Below, in pieces: positions 51,979 to 64,000 of a stretch of DNA of 64,000 nucleotides. The stretch covers positions 7,131,046 to 7,195,045 of the forward strand of contig RPFO01000667.1 in NCBI GenBank assembly GCA_009746045.1, given 5' to 3'. Position 1 is the first letter of the stretch. Each line of letters opens with the position of its first letter. The notes under the pieces were generated by a model. That model did not search any database. It saw only the letters and a list, made by a program, of their open reading frames with translations, and had not been told where the DNA came from. The translations under genes were made by a program, and so were the position numbers. The stretch comes from Mesostigma viride. Its lineage: Eukaryota > Streptophyta > Mesostigmatophyceae > Mesostigmatales > Mesostigmataceae.

Positions 51979-54900
51979 CTACTCATCAAAACGCCTCCTC
52001 CGCTTGGGGGGAGGTGGCTTGCCCACAGGGTCGGGCGTGTGCGCCTTGACAATCTTCTTCCACCGCGTCTTGTCCTGCATGGCAGTCCAAAGACGGGAGA
52101 GAGAGTGGATGCGGTGCTCAATTAAACTGGGCTGGGACCACGAGGTCGTCCAGCAACATCTGAACGTAGTTGGTGACAGGTTTCCCTACCCTTTTGGGAA
52201 TGTCCTTGGGGCTAGGCCAGGTCAGAATGTGCCGCCCTGGCTGTCCAAGCCGCTGGGGGCCGGCCAGACCAAGGGTGGTGTCGACCTGGCTGGTGCGGGC
52301 AAGGTGTCCTACAAATGCTATCCTACGCTGCCTATAATCTCGTCCGAAACACGAGGCATGCCATGATACAAAGACTCTGATGACGGACGCTCGGAAAACC
52401 TACATTAAGGACCTGCCGGAGCATCCTGTAAACTGTGCCGTCGAGCCGAGCTGCCAGTTTGGGTGGGAGGGTCCACGCCTCGGCGCCATACGTGAGCACC
52501 GTGAGGACGAGGACCTTGAAGTGCATGCGCTTGCGGTGCCCGTCCAGGCCCTTCGAGCGCCAGTAGGGTGTGAGCGACCGGAGCTTGGCCCAGGCGAGGC
52601 CGATGCGGGTGTTCACATCGTCGGCGGTGTCAGGAAGCCAGCTCCCCAACAGCTTGAAGCGGTCGCGGAACGGGACCTCCGTCCCGTCGAGCAGGCGCGG
52701 CAGCGGTGGTTTACTGGATGCCCCTATCACCATCGCCTCAGTTTCGACACTAATCTCCAGCCCCACCGCCCGCGCCTCCAGGCCCAGGCAGTCCAGCCAG
52801 GTCTGAATGTGCTCGGGGCTCTCGATGAGGGTGGTATCATCCGCATAAATCAGGTCGGCAAGGCGGTAACCAGGTCTAACCCCGCCGTGCTCTTTCACGT
52901 TAAGGATGTCCAAGCCTGGCTCGAACCCCTTAAGAGCAGTAAAGCGCGCACGTGCCCGGCGCATGACGTGAACCACGACAATAATGAACAGGTATGGGGA
53001 CAGGACACAACCTTGCCACACCCCGTGGTGAAGGGGGAATGGTGGAGTGGTGCCCTCCGCAGTCCGCACTACTGCCTGTGAGCCCTCATACAGACGGCGA
53101 ATGGCAGCAATAAACGCAGGTGGTACCCGATCCAGAGCTAGGATGGCCCAAAGAGCCTCCCAGAGAACCGTGTCAAAGGCCTTGATATAGTCAACAAAAA
53201 TGAAGACCAGCGGCAAACTGTCAGGGGGAAGTCGACGCACCTCCTCCATCAACCGCGGCGCGCGACAAACACAGCCATGACAGTGTTACGACCACGACGG
53301 AAACCCATCTGAGACTCACCCAGGTGTGGGTCCAGCGCGGCGCGGAGCCTGTGCAGCATCATGCGCATGAAGACCTTCAGCGCGGCGCTCTGGAGGCAGA
53401 CACCCCGGTAGTTACCGGGGTCAGCAGCAGAGCCCAATTCTTGTACAGCATGACGCGGATGGCCGTCTGCCACTCAGCAGGCGGAGGCTCGTCAGAGAGC
53501 AGAACACGGTTGTGGAACGCCAGCAGAAGATCCCTCACCGCCGGGTCAGGGGTCTTCAGCAGCTCAGCAGAAAGGTGGTCGGCACCGACCGCCGCATCGT
53601 ACCGCAGGCGAGCAAGGGCGCCGTCCAATTCCTTCAAAGTGAAGGGGGGGACGACGTCGTCAGTGGCAAGGCAGCCCTCCTGCAAGGCGGGGACTTGGTA
53701 GTCCGCGGCCGAGGAGGGGGGCGCTGGCGGCGGCGGGGGTCCGGCGACCCCGAGGCGGGCGGCCGTCTCGGGGTGAAGCGGCGGGGGGGGGCGCGAGCCC
53801 CACCGGTCAAGGAAACATTGTGGGCCAACCAGCGGTCAAGGCTTACCGGCGCCGTGCCGTCCCCCGTGTGCTCCACCGGGGTGCGCTGCCGCCGGCCGCC
53901 GAGCCGGTCGAGGTGGTACCACATGTCCTTGCCCTGGTTGCGAGCCTGGCAGGCCTTGGCATCCGCGATGCACTGGGCCGCCTCCGCGTCCTGAGCGTGC
54001 TCGTAGGCCTCCACAAGGGCGGCCTTGAGCAATGGTTTCTGCAGCGGGTCCCGGTTACACTTGAGGCGGTGCCGGGCGGCCAAGACCTTGGGGTCCTGGC
54101 GGTAGAGCGGACCGGGGCGGCGGCGGGGCATGACTGGCAGGTGCCGGGCCGCCAGCAACGGGGCACGGGCCGCAAAGCCCGCAAAAATGGCTGCGTTGGG
54201 GGCACCATTGTCCAGCTCGTCGACGTCCGCCCGGGCGTCCAGGGCCGACAGGTACTCCCGTCGGCACCGGTTCCGCTCGTGCTCGGCGTCCGTCGCTTCC
54301 TCAGGATCTCCCTTGACCGGACGTAGAGCAGACCATGCAGTCAGGGCGGACCACTGGGGCGCGGCGCGCGGGGACGTGGAACCGGAGCCGAAGGGTCGCG
54401 CGCACCAACCGGTGGTCAGAGCACACCGTCGGCGTGTCAAACACTCGGGTGTCCAGGACCGAGGTGCACCTGGACTGCCGTACCACCACGTAGTCCAAAC
54501 AGGCCTGACGGCCGTTAGGGCCACGAAAAGTGACCAAGTCCTGTGAGGGACGTTGGAAGTGGCAGTTGACAGCAACCATCCCGCTATCCCGCAAAAAGGC
54601 AGAAAACAGGGGAGTGTTGTCGTTAGCAGTAGTGTCAGCAGGCGCACAGCGGCTGCCAGCAGTGCCCACGGGGAGCGTATCATTGGCGTCGAGCAGCATA
54701 ACCAAAAAGTGGCGGGCCGGAGTGACCCCCTCTAGGTCATGCAAAGATTCGAAGAACTCCTCACGGGCCGACTCAGGTAGACCACTGTGGGGTGCGTAGC
54801 CCACCCCCACCGTGAGGTGGTGTTTAGACCGCCCCTCGACAGAGGTGAAATGTGCTACCATAAGGCGTGGGGTTAGAAACTTAAGCGTGCTGAGGCTAGC

Positions 54901-55400
54901 AACTGCCAGCGGCGAACACAAAAGACCAACACCACCTTGGCCAGACGTACCGCTGCCAGCGAAGTAAAACCGCCAGCCACCCGCCAAGCGATCAGTGCTC
55001 ACCAATGTGCCAAGTGGCACCGTGCGGCGGTGTTCCTGGACGCCTAATATAGATACACGATGCTCAATGCAGAATGCGACTAGCTAGCTCCTCTATCCGG
55101 CAGCTATGGTCGTCATCTAGCAATGTGCGGGTGTTAAAAGTGGCAATGGCCAAGGATGCCTGCTGGCTCACCAGGGGAGGACGACGATGGATGATGGGGG
55201 TGGATGCGGCGGGGGGTGGAGGTGGGGATGAAACGGAGGGGGGAAGGGAAGCGGTAGAAATAGTGCTTTTCATCGCATTTATTTTGTCCTGCAAGCGTAG
55301 GATGCGAGCCTGCCGCTTGCTCGGGGTATTCGGGGTTGGGGCTGATTGCACAACGCCGAGGCGTAGGTAATCTAGCAAACGTTGGGTTTTACGAATCTGA
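51979..55400 (-). pseudogene. LINE-C ORF2, endonuclease-reverse transcriptase, frameshifted
   Basis: Minus-strand pieces in order: SLAIATFNTRTLLDDD (about 55150), WRFYFAGSGTSGQGGVGLL, VMLLDANDTLP and TVCSDHRLVRA (55020-54301, endonuclease), then RT: RYDAAVGADHLSAELLK, NYRGVCLQSAALKVFMRM, MGFRRGRNTVMAVF, FVDYIKAFDTVLW, GVWQGCVLSPYLF, YADDTTLIESPE (about 52830), and ILTYGAEAWTL-like C-terminal motifs. The terminus is TPDPVGKPPPPKRRRRFDE-stop. Frame changes occur near 55050, 54310, 53650, 53400, 53250 and 52340. It is about 45-50% similar by eye to LINE-A ORF2 and shares its RTE-like layout. Confidence 0.8.
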
Positions 55401-55419
55401 CATGTGACAGATGAGGTTG

Positions 55420-57370
55420 AATTGAATTGAATTGAATTGTAACATAACTCCGTTGGGAGTATATGTAGCACATAGCCCAGAGAAGGGGCATATGGCCTAT
55501 CATACATTCTAAGCTACTTCCTGCAAGGGTGGGAATGTAAACAACACTTGCTCTAGGTGCACTAGGGCACCTGCACCACCCAGAGTTTCAGGCAACACCC
55601 AGCGAAGGGGAGCCTGTCATAGGTGGGGAAGATCATCATGGCTATACAAGAGCTAGGACATGGCTTCTCTACAGAGAGCATCTCTCTGCATGGCATAGCA
55701 TGGCGAAATTCTTAATGCAGCATCCATGGGGGTCCCGTTATAGGCAGGGCTTGGCTAAATTCTGTAGACAACATCCATGGGGGCCATTATGGGCGCACAT
55801 GCGCGTGGGCCACATGCTAGGCTAAGCCTGACTAATCTACACTACTGGTATGAATTCCCTAGTCTGGGGTGGCAGGAGGGGGCTGCCAGGGCTTGTGGTC
55901 AACGTGGATGACCGCCCCCCTCCAGTATACCGGCTTCCCCCCTGCGCTGTGCCGGAGCTGAAGGTAGGTCGGCCATAGCTCGCGTCGCCGCTGTTGCTGG
56001 GCCAGGGTCAAGTCGTCGTCCAGCGTGAAGCGAGTCCTCGAGAGCTTCTTGCGGCATTTAAGGAACGACAGCTTGTCCGCCATGTACTTAAAGGTGAGGA
56101 GCACGGGTGCCGGGCCAGCCTTTCCCCGCGCGCGGGGGAGGCGGACAGCCGACATGTCCAGCTCACCAGTGAGTAGCATGGGGGCAAGAATGTCGCGCTT
56201 AAATGCCTCAAGAAGGCTCGTGGAGGTCTCACCTGCCGGCTGGTCGAAGTGCTTGACGATGACATTGTGGCTGCGCCGGGCGATGTCGGCTTCCTCGCGA
56301 AGGTCGAGGGCTTGTTGCTTGAGTTGTGCCGAGATGGTGGAGGTGGTGGAGGTGGTATGATGCTTAAGCAAGTCCGCCCAGGTGGAGGGAACATCACTGG
56401 CCGGGCCAGCAGGTGCCGGCTGGGCAGCGATTTCCTGCACCGCTTGGGCGGTGAGGCCGGCGGTGTCATGCAAGCTCTCGAGGGCGGTGGCGGTGGCTTG
56501 AAGGCGTTGGTCGAGGTCGAGGAGCTGGGCTTTGATGTCGGCAGTGAAGGCGGAAACGGCGGTGGAGGTGGAGGCGGCGCGGCGGTGGAAATGTGAGGAA
56601 GTTCAGCAGTCAGCGTGCCGCCGATTGCTGAAATGTCGGCAGCAAGGGGGGTCACGTGCTGCTGAAAGGCTTCCGTGAGGATGGAACGCCGAGGGTGGAG
56701 GCGGAAATGGATGGAGCCCAGATCTCGCCGTCAGAGCGCTGGAGAAGGGAGTTGAGGACGGCGTGCTGGAGTTCGGGGCGGGGGCAGCCAAGCATGGCGC
56801 CGTGGGCTAGCCAGGGGCTGCCGTTGCTGCAGAGGAGGCGACCTTGGTCGGAGAGATGGATGCACATGTCGTAAAGCGAGGCGTAGTCCCCGAAGAAGAT
56901 GCAGTCCATAGCATCGTCAGGAGACATGTTGTTCCAGTCGTAATCATCGACCTTGAAAGGGTGGGGCCGAAAGCGCGGGTCCGAGGGGCGGGACCATCCT
57001 GTTTTGTCGGCTGGGCGGGTGCGTTTCGGGTCAGGCGATGCCGATGGCGAGGCCTTAAGCCCGGGAGGTTGCTGGGTGGCCACCAGTGCACGACTAGTGT
57101 CACCGCTGCCTGCCGGACCTGATGGCGAAGCTGCAGCCGCAGCTGCCGCATTTTCATGGGCGAGCGCATCCGCCAAACTGCGTTGCGTCAAAGGACGTTT
57201 GCTCGTCATATATTGCGTGTTAGATTCGGAAAATTATATCAGCATGTGCGTCTTAGAAAGACGAAGCGATAGTGATATTCACAGCTGAATTTGGGGCTCA
57301 AACGTGAAAGTTATGAGCTCCGCCGTCAGCCATGGCTACCTCGTGGCTCGTGGCTCGTGGCTCGTGGCTG
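55420..57370 (-). mobile_element. Element B, full length, 11-bp TSD, inserted in LINE-C
   Basis: TSD AGATGAGGTTG (55409-55419 and 57371-57381). It has (AGCCACG)n at the 5' end, a 5' UTR with the CGTCTT/AAGACG hairpin, ORF1 from 57209, 3' UTR, CTCC-CAAC-GGAG hairpin (about 55447-55460) and (CAATT)n tail. It is 1951 bp. With 8809-11675 it defines the complete element. Confidence 0.9.
55859..57209 (-). pseudogene. Element B ORF1, frameshifted
   Basis: The N-terminal part (57209-56652) starts MTSKRPLTQRSLADAL, like the copy at 8971, and has Ala/Pro-rich low complexity. A break near 56650 and another near 56470 precede the C-terminal part (56473-55859) with TWADLLKHHTTSTTS, LPRARGKAGPAPVLLTF, LTLAQQQRRRELW and YWRGAVIHVDHKPW. 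The protein is ORF1p-like: a probable coiled coil followed by a basic nucleic-acid-binding domain. The same motifs in both full copies indicate past selection on this protein. Confidence 0.65.
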
Positions 57371-57618
57371 AGATGAGGTTGTGACGATGAGATGAGGTTA
57401 GATGATGAGGTATTGGACCTCTCGCTCGTGAATTACGTCATCGATAACGTCATGTACGAAAACAAGGTGATAAAGATGATGAAGATGAGGTTGTGGCCCG
57501 AAATACCGGCACCACCATGGCTTTCACCCGACGGTTAGGTCGAGGCATGGTAGTGGAACGGGACTGTTTCGAGGCTGTCTCCGGAGCCTGTTAGCCGCGA
57601 GCCGACGAGGAAGGTTGT

Positions 57619-58846
57619 CTACCTACGGACACCACCGGAGGCAGCACGCTTCGCACCACGAGACTCACTACGAGACTCACTACGAGACTCTGCATCCGTG
57701 GTGTTGATCTCAACACCGTCAAAGAAGGCAACCCAGCGACCATCCGACTTCAAACGCATCTGCACACGCTGCCCCCCTGGTACGTACCCCACCCGGATGG
57801 CCACGACCTTCGCGTGATTCCAGAGCTTGCTCCTTGCCGCCAGCTGTGCAGGGGTGTAGTCCTCGTCCATGCTGATGGGGCTGCCCTTGAGCAGGCGACG
57901 GGCGCCCATGACCCGTTTCTGGTCGTTCACGTGGGCCATGGTGACCAAAACCAGGCCAGCTGGGCCTGGCAGGCGAATGGCCCTTTCAATGGTCACGTGA
58001 TCCTGCAGCTGCAGCAGCCCCAAGAACGCGGGTCCCCGCAAGGCCTCGGTAACTGGTGCGCGTGCGGTGTCATGCTTGCCCTTCTCAAAATCAGTCCTTG
58101 AGAATGATATTGCGTTGGAGGAGCTGAGCCACATTCTGTGACGCGACTGCGGTGGCAGCCGACTTAGCCGCCTGGGCGACTATGGCATCGAGGTTCTTCC
58201 CCGCCGCATCCGCGAACGTGACCCGCTTGGTGGGGGGGGTGGCCATGGCCGCCTTTAATTCCAGCAATGTGGCTTGGGTGACAGCAGAGTTAGCAGCCAA
58301 AGACTTGAGCGCACCTTGCACAGACTTGAGCTCAGAGGTGAGCGCCTGCAGCTCAGTGGAGTCGGCTGCGCCAGCAGGGGTGTCGGCATCGGCCGAGGTG
58401 TCGGATGCGGCCGCGATGGTCGCCAGCGGTTTGCAGAGTTCAGGGCAGCATGTAAAGAGGCAGGAGGTGCGTAGCTGATCGTCTTCCCATTTCAGCCACT
58501 CCGCGGAGGGGTCATCCTCAACTGCGCCGGTCTTGGGGTGGCGGATGATGTCTTCGGCTTCGTATCGAAGTTTGAGGATTTTCAGCACGTTGCCGACCGG
58601 CATGGTGAAAATTGCCGCAATGTCGGCCGGTTGCAGGCGATCGAGGCTTGTATATTTGGTTAAATCAGACGGTGAGGGCGGTGAAGTTTCAGGCGTGGGG
58701 GTAGCCTCGGCGGCCATGGAAGTAATTTCCGTGGTACGCGGCTTCTTGGGAGCGGCGGGGGCGGTGCCGACGAGGGGGCTGGCTGCGTCAAGAACGTCTT
58801 CCAGCGAGCGGGTTTCTCGGGCGGCAGGGGTCGTAGCGGTCTCCAT
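57619..58846 (-). pseudogene. LINE-C ORF1 protein, one frameshift
   Basis: ATG at 58846 (METATTPAARETRSLED). Residues about 60-135 hold a small globular region with an LTKYTSLDRLQPADIAAIF start. About 165-250 is Ala/Leu-rich with heptads, a probable coiled coil. A frameshift near 58095 leads into the C-terminal part (58134-57619): GLVLVTMAHVNDQKR, MDEDYTPAQLAARSKLWN, VQMRLKSDGRWVAFFDGVE, then a Ser/Arg tail. It is ORF1p-like RNA-binding protein. The related fragment at 346-595 shows that the C-terminal core is shared among families. Confidence 0.65.
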
Positions 58847-59139
58847 AGCTACGGGGAAGATGTCGAATGCTGGGCGGGGGGCGCAGGCGTGCTATTCACG
58901 AAGAGAATGCCGCCATATCGAGTCGAAAATAGCGATATCTGCTGGGCAGGCCGAGGTCGAGAACGTACGAAATCGGGGACGATAGCTGCCGGAAATTATA
59001 CCAGCATGTTCGTCGTCAAAAGACGAGTCGAATGCAACAAACCCGACTAAATTTCATGGCCTGAGTCGAAAGTTATGAGCATTCTCGGCAGCCATAGCTC
59101 GGCATATTTTCGCGCCTCTGTCCTTGCGTACCATTGCAT

Positions 59140-59509
59140 GTGACGACTGAAATCACTTTTTAGGTGTTACAATTATATGAGTAAATATTTTAATCCATTA
59201 ATTCATGCTCCATGCATCACCATCCCACAAGCATTTTGTATTGTTCAAAATTCATGACTAAGGTGTAGATGAATTGGAAAACATTGAGAGCACTGTTTAT
59301 CAAACCCAAATCAATCACAATTGAATTATGAACATGTTATGTTGTCTCTTTGATGTTGCTAAAATGAAAATGCAATTATTTTATCCATGCATTAATACAA
59401 TAACAACATTTTAACTCATCCGTCGGACATGGCACCACCCAAGGGCAGCTATCTCGTGACCGAGTGGTACAATGGACAAGGCTGGGATGGACTAATTGAA
59501 GGGGATGAA
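59140..59509. other. A/T-rich unique sequence
   Basis: No gene or repeat is recognised upstream of LINE-C's right TSD. Low GC compared with the elements. Confidence 0.35.
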
Positions 59510-60446
59510 CTAGGAGGTAGGGTGGGAGCCACGGAAGAATGGCTTTTTGGAAATAGGCCCCTCTTCACACTGTGCAGTTGCACTACGAGGCTGCTTGCCT
59601 TTGCGACTAGCTGCTCTATCCGGCTCGCAAGCACTGCGGTGCCTCCTAGACTGAGCCCCGTGGACCTTAGGCCTTCCCCTCGGCTTTGCGATTGGTGGGT
59701 TGCCACATAACAAGGGCTGTTGGGTTGGCGCAGATGTTGCTTGCGCATTGACTGGGAGTGGGTGCTGAGCTATCATCGGTTGTGCAGGGCCCGGGGTTGT
59801 GGCTGGAAGACCGGGGTTGTCGGAAACACACATCTCAATTCCACGCTCTAGAAACTGCATGACTTCCACTTCCTTACGGAACTCGACCGCCAATTGAGCA
59901 AGGCGGCGGCTAAGGGCTATCAAGTTGGCATAGTTTGGTGTCACCTCCACGTTGGAGGGGGTGGTTGGGTCAACAACCAAGCGGGGTGTAGGATGCTGCG
60001 GCCTTGTCATCGCTTTGAAAGACTCATTGCGCTTTCGAAGCATGGGGTCCAAGAGAGCATCAATGGTCCCGGGACGTCTTAGCTCATGATTGTGGCCAGT
60101 GGGAAGGTGCCCTGGCTTTAGGCTTGTCACGGGCAATGGGTATTTTGTGACATAAAACATCCCATCCTTCCGCTTTGCAATCACAACTCGCCACTCACAA
60201 TTCGTCTTCTTGGATGTTGTCTGTTTTGTGCCTTGATGCTTAGCTACACCGCAAGCATCGCACCATAATTCCCGGCGCTCTGTTCCGCTCTGACCCACGT
60301 AGCGGACGCATAACGCGAAGGCTCCATGCTCACCATGATCAGCCCATGATTGAATTGCGTCACGGGCGGCGACCCAGGATTCCCAAGGCCCCGTCGGCAT
60401 ATTCTTGGCAAGATCGCAATCCCCTCCTATGTCCCGTGGAGCGTCC
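59510..60446 (-). CDS. FAR1/GCM-type zinc-finger exon with AT-hook
   Basis: The exon appears to begin after an acceptor TCATTGCACAG at 60447 and ends with a stop at 59510. If translation starts inside it, the first ATG is at 60400 (MPTGPWESW). Residues after that contain a WCDAC pair, a third Cys in TNCEWRVV, and GHNHELRRPG, the C..C...C...HNH layout of the WRKY-GCM1/FAR1 DNA-binding domain found in FAR1-like regulators and MULE transposases. An AT-hook (KPRGRPKVHG) lies near the C-terminus, followed by a basic tail (SRRHRSACEPDRAASRKGKQ). A MULE catalytic domain is not present, so it may be a host regulator or a domesticated transposase fragment. Upstream exons are not identified. Confidence 0.45.
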
Positions 60447-60746
60447 CTGTGCAATGAGACACAATAGCAAGTGTCGTGTGTGAACAAGACTAAGTGAGAC
60501 AGCAAACAACATGGAATGAGTTCGAGCAACGTTTATCACCCTTAACCTCGGGACCCTATAAAACAACCCAATAACCGTAGCCGACCCATTAACCGTTCAC
60601 CCACTGGGTTACTTGAGACGGTGAGAGGTTAACTAACCCCTTATTTGATGCATACAACATTAAATTATATGTATATTTATAAACCAAACTAATTTCATGG
60701 GGTCATGTAATCGAGAGGCGCATCAACACATGATGCGCGCATTCTT

Positions 60747-61224
60747 CTAACAAGCAATTACCTTGCGCACGGGGCAGTCGGTAGGGCGGCCGTTGGGGGG
60801 GGGCTGAGCCCAGGCGCGGGCGCGACGCCAGCCCCGCTGTTGGGACCGGGGCAGCTCGCAAAGCCGCTGCCGCTGGTGCGGCTGCCAGGGATGCGATTGT
60901 CAGCGCCGGGCACGGATGTGCCAGGCTCGCTGCTGAGCGGGGACAGTGCGCTGCAGGCAAAGGCACGCAAACGACGCAGGTTTGGTCCACATGGGTGCCT
61001 TAGTCCGAAAGCCAAGTGCCTTACTCCATACCTAACGCCACGCATCATCACACGATGAACATAATGATGTCAGGTTGGCATGCTGCGTGGCCCAAGGGGG
61101 CTGTCTCTTCTAACAAGCAATTACCTTGCGCACGGGGCAGTCGGTAAGGCGGCCGTTGGGGGGGGGCTGAGCCCAGGCGCGGGCGCGACGCCAACCCCGC
61201 TGTTGGGACCGGGGCAGCTCGCAA
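60747..61224. repeat. Direct repeat, about 119 bp, spaced 359 bp apart
   Basis: 60747-60865 and 61106-61224 share the stretch from CTTCTAACAAGCAATTACC through CAGCTCGCAAAGCCGC with very few differences. Neither copy has TSDs that I can see. It may be a local duplication. Confidence 0.85.
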
Positions 61225-61432
61225 AGCCGCCGCTGTTGAGCAGGGATGGTGCGGCGCAGGCAAATGACGCAGGTTTGATCTGCATAAGAGAGCTCGCAGT
61301 GCCGCAGACAGAATTATCGAGTGGCGTACCACCTTTACACTAGCACGAGGTTCAGGAGTTAGGCTCATAGTAATGCGAAAAAAATTTGCTTGGTCAAATC
61401 CATAAAAAACCGTGCCATCACCGCCTTTAATT

Positions 61433-63681
<2,249 letters not shown>

Positions 63682-63768
63682 CTGCACCAGAACAAGTAGC
63701 AAAAAAAAAAAAAAAGAAAAGAAACATAACATCATTTAAATCCTTTTTCTCTAGCAAAAAATACTCAC

Positions 63769-64000
63769 CTTATAACTTGCAAGCTAAAAACAATCATAAC
63801 AAATGCACTACCAACAAACAACCATGTGTGTGGAAGCCAGTATGGTGTTGGCGGATTGGGGGGCCCGGCTGGTCTACCCAACCCAATGATACTTATCTAT
63901 TGCCATGCACACTCCAGTTATTAAGAACAACCAAAGCTCGCATGCAAGCAAGTGTGCAAATATTCGGTAACCTTTTCAGGAGACCGCATGAATGAAGAAC
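63769..64000. other. Probable upstream exon region, not resolved
   Basis: The minus-strand donor at 63768 requires an exon just above it, but no boundary or start codon is clear before the window ends. Confidence 0.3.

Larger units (their letters stand above)
51842..59131 (-). mobile_element. LINE-C, essentially full length, split by element B
   Basis: TSD CATTGCAT (51834-51841 and 59132-59139). On the minus strand: 5' UTR (59131-58847) with a TCGTC-TTTT-GACGA hairpin, ORF1 (58846-57619), spacer, element B insertion (55420-57370), ORF2 (about 55400-51979), 3' UTR, CCTCC-GTGG-GGAGG hairpin (about 51870) and an A/T tail. Own length is about 5.3 kb. Both ORFs carry frameshifts. Confidence 0.85.

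Noticed and set aside
60703-61343. Short ORFs in the duplicated GC-rich blocks
   Set aside because: Frames owe their openness to GC content and duplication; no start context, splice support or motif.

Overview
The window is eukaryotic nuclear DNA. It has spliceosomal introns (GT donors and pyrimidine-rich AG acceptors), a TATA-box promoter, very long microsatellites and five or more classes of transposable element. I cannot name the species. A FAR1/GCM-type zinc finger with an AT-hook and a chromodomain Ty3/gypsy element would fit an alga or another green-lineage genome, but this is a weak inference. I saw no bacterial operons, CRISPR arrays, rRNA or tRNA genes. About four fifths of the window is transposable element, much of it nested and datable by target-site duplications (TSDs) that I found by eye.

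Layout. 1-2305 and 7536-13475 are a mosaic of non-LTR pieces (LINE-A, LINE-C, an ORF1-only 'element B' and a family 'R'), including a 1.4-kb segmental duplication and a 246-bp tandem duplication. 2306-7535 is mostly unique. It holds a compound minisatellite (3429-4073) and the best host gene, a two-exon secreted cysteine-containing protein (6264-7072), with the first exon of a probable broken paralogue upstream. 13768-15887 is a TIR element carrying four layers of nested insertions. 15951-28509 (Chromo-1) and 28753-46005 (Chromo-2) are two complete Ty3/gypsy chromoviruses of the same lineage, each with matching LTRs and a 5-bp TSD. Chromo-1 carries an unclassified 1.8-kb insertion. Chromo-2 carries a piggyBac element, an adjoining TTAA-flanked non-autonomous element and two LINE-E fragments. 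46094-51640 holds a 41-bp tandem array, a LINE-A copy with an intact 1211-codon EN-RT ORF (47205-50840), and small retroelement ends. 51842-59131 is an essentially full-length LINE-C on the minus strand, split by a full-length element B. 59140-64000 appears to be host sequence again: a FAR1-like/AT-hook exon and an Asn-rich gene whose coding repeat is about 1.1 kb of (TTG)n-(TTGCTG)128-(TTG)n.

How the parts work together. LINE-C and element B share a 5'-UTR module and a 3' stem-loop, so B looks like a non-autonomous passenger of LINE-C, comparable to mammalian HAL1. The two chromoviruses share more than gag-pol: a coding exon that starts inside the 5' LTR and is spliced, a small ORF with an RNase H1 hybrid-binding-like domain, a gag/pro -1 frame overlap at a G-run, and a long extra 3' ORF in the env position preceded by a conserved splice-acceptor-like sequence. 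That 3' ORF and the spliced leader are the most likely undescribed system here.
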